Shown here: one piece after another, positions 6,146 through 6,553 of the stretch
Layout: each line of letters starts with the position of its first letter
Position numbering within the stretch: position 1 is the first letter of the stretch
Assembly: GCA_022844575.1 (NCBI GenBank)
Contig: JALHLL010000197.1
Coordinates: forward strand, 1 to 6,553
Length of the DNA: 6,553 bases
Direction: 5' to 3'
Source: a bacterium
GTDB taxonomy: Bacteria > Bacteroidota > Ignavibacteria > Kapaibacteriales > UBA961
The notes under the pieces: model-generated
What the model was told of the DNA's origin: nothing
Database searches by the model: none
The model's input: the letters and a program-made list of their open reading frames with translations, nothing else
Made by a program: the position numbers and the translations under genes

Positions 6146-6553
6146 ATGTCCAACAAGATTTTAATGAAACCCGATACTTCAAGTTTAGGCGGCCTTTTAG
6201 CGAATGGTGTTACGTATGAAGTACCTGTTTTCCAACGTGATTATTCATGGAATACTGACAACTGGACAGACTTGTGGGAAGATATTAAGTTGATTATGGC
6301 AACAGGAAAAGATCATTATATGGGTGCGGTTGTAGTACAAAATAAAGGAGATAAAAAATATATAATAATAGACGGGCAACAGAGATTTTCAACATTAAGC
6401 ATACTTGCACTTGCGATAATAAAAAATATTCAGGATTTGATTAAACAAGGAATACAGTCCGATGAAAATGATGAAAGAATAACTGAATTGAGAAGAAGTT
6501 TTCTTGGTCAGAAGGATGCGGGGTCGCTTATGTACTCGAGTAAATTAAAGCTT
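6146..6553 (+). CDS. DUF262 (GmrSD N-terminal, ParB-like NTPase) protein, 3' partial
   Basis: An open frame runs from ATG 6146 to the right edge, 136 codons with no stop. Two signature motifs of DUF262 (PF03235) are clear: VPVFQRDYSW at residues 26-35 (family pattern P-x-x-QR-x-YSW) and IIIDGQQRFSTL at 73-84 (family DGQQR-x-T-L). In GmrS and BrxU-type proteins the DGQQR region belongs to a ParB/Srx-like nucleotide-hydrolysing fold. It is usually joined to a DUF1524 HNH-type nuclease, giving restriction of modified foreign DNA. Whether this protein has that nuclease cannot be seen because the C-terminus is missing. The start could also be Met7 (6164); neither has a Shine-Dalgarno sequence. The gene begins 88 nt after the oxidoreductase stop on the same strand with no terminator between, so read-through is possible, but the functions look unrelated. 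A defence role is inferred from the family. Confidence 0.85.
   Translation, partial: MSNKILMKPDTSSLGGLLANGVTYEVPVFQRDYSWNTDNWTDLWEDIKLIMATGKDHYMGAVVVQNKGDKKYIIIDGQQRFSTLSILALAIIKNIQDLIKQGIQSDENDERITELRRSFLGQKDAGSLMYSSKLKL

Noticed and set aside
6548..6553. AAGCTT (a HindIII site) exactly at the window's right end, suggesting a clone boundary
   Set aside because: A single six-base match at a window edge is weak evidence; the window cut may simply fall there.

Overview
The window looks like a stretch of chromosome from an AT-rich member of the Bacteroidota, or a close relative. Two signals in the sequence support this. None of the four visible start codons has a purine-rich Shine-Dalgarno sequence before it. 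Perfect copies of the Bacteroidota -7 promoter element (TAnnTTTG) lie upstream of three of the genes. I cannot name a genus. No tRNA, rRNA, CRISPR array, insertion sequence or phage gene is visible.

Layout, left to right. (1) A Na+/phosphate-symporter-like membrane protein with a C-terminal PhoU-like helical domain (+ strand, 5' end outside the window). (2) A 221-nt spacer with a hairpin just after the transporter stop and a candidate promoter for the next gene. (3) A classical short-chain dehydrogenase/reductase (+). (4) A short convergent spacer carrying a symmetrical hairpin flanked by A and T runs, which can terminate transcription from both sides. (5) An M42-family metallo-aminopeptidase on the - strand with an unusual C-terminal lysine tail. 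(6) A 153-nt divergent promoter region with one perfect -7 box for each flanking gene and an inverted repeat overlapping the rightward one. (7) A 710-residue two-domain oxidoreductase (+), made of a medium-chain dehydrogenase fused to a Gfo/Idh/MocA dehydrogenase. (8) The first 136 codons of a DUF262 (GmrSD/ParB-like NTPase) protein (+), cut by the right edge.

The genes do not form an evident pathway. The first five look like independently transcribed metabolic or transport genes: the SDR and the peptidase converge on a shared terminator, and the peptidase and the two-domain oxidoreductase diverge from a shared control region. The DUF262 gene is the only accessory or defence-type gene and may mark the edge of a defence locus continuing to the right. 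I see no convincing evidence of an entirely new system inside these boundaries. The most interesting items are the divergent control region, the two-domain oxidoreductase without recognisable zinc ligands and away from polysaccharide genes, and the truncated DUF262 gene.
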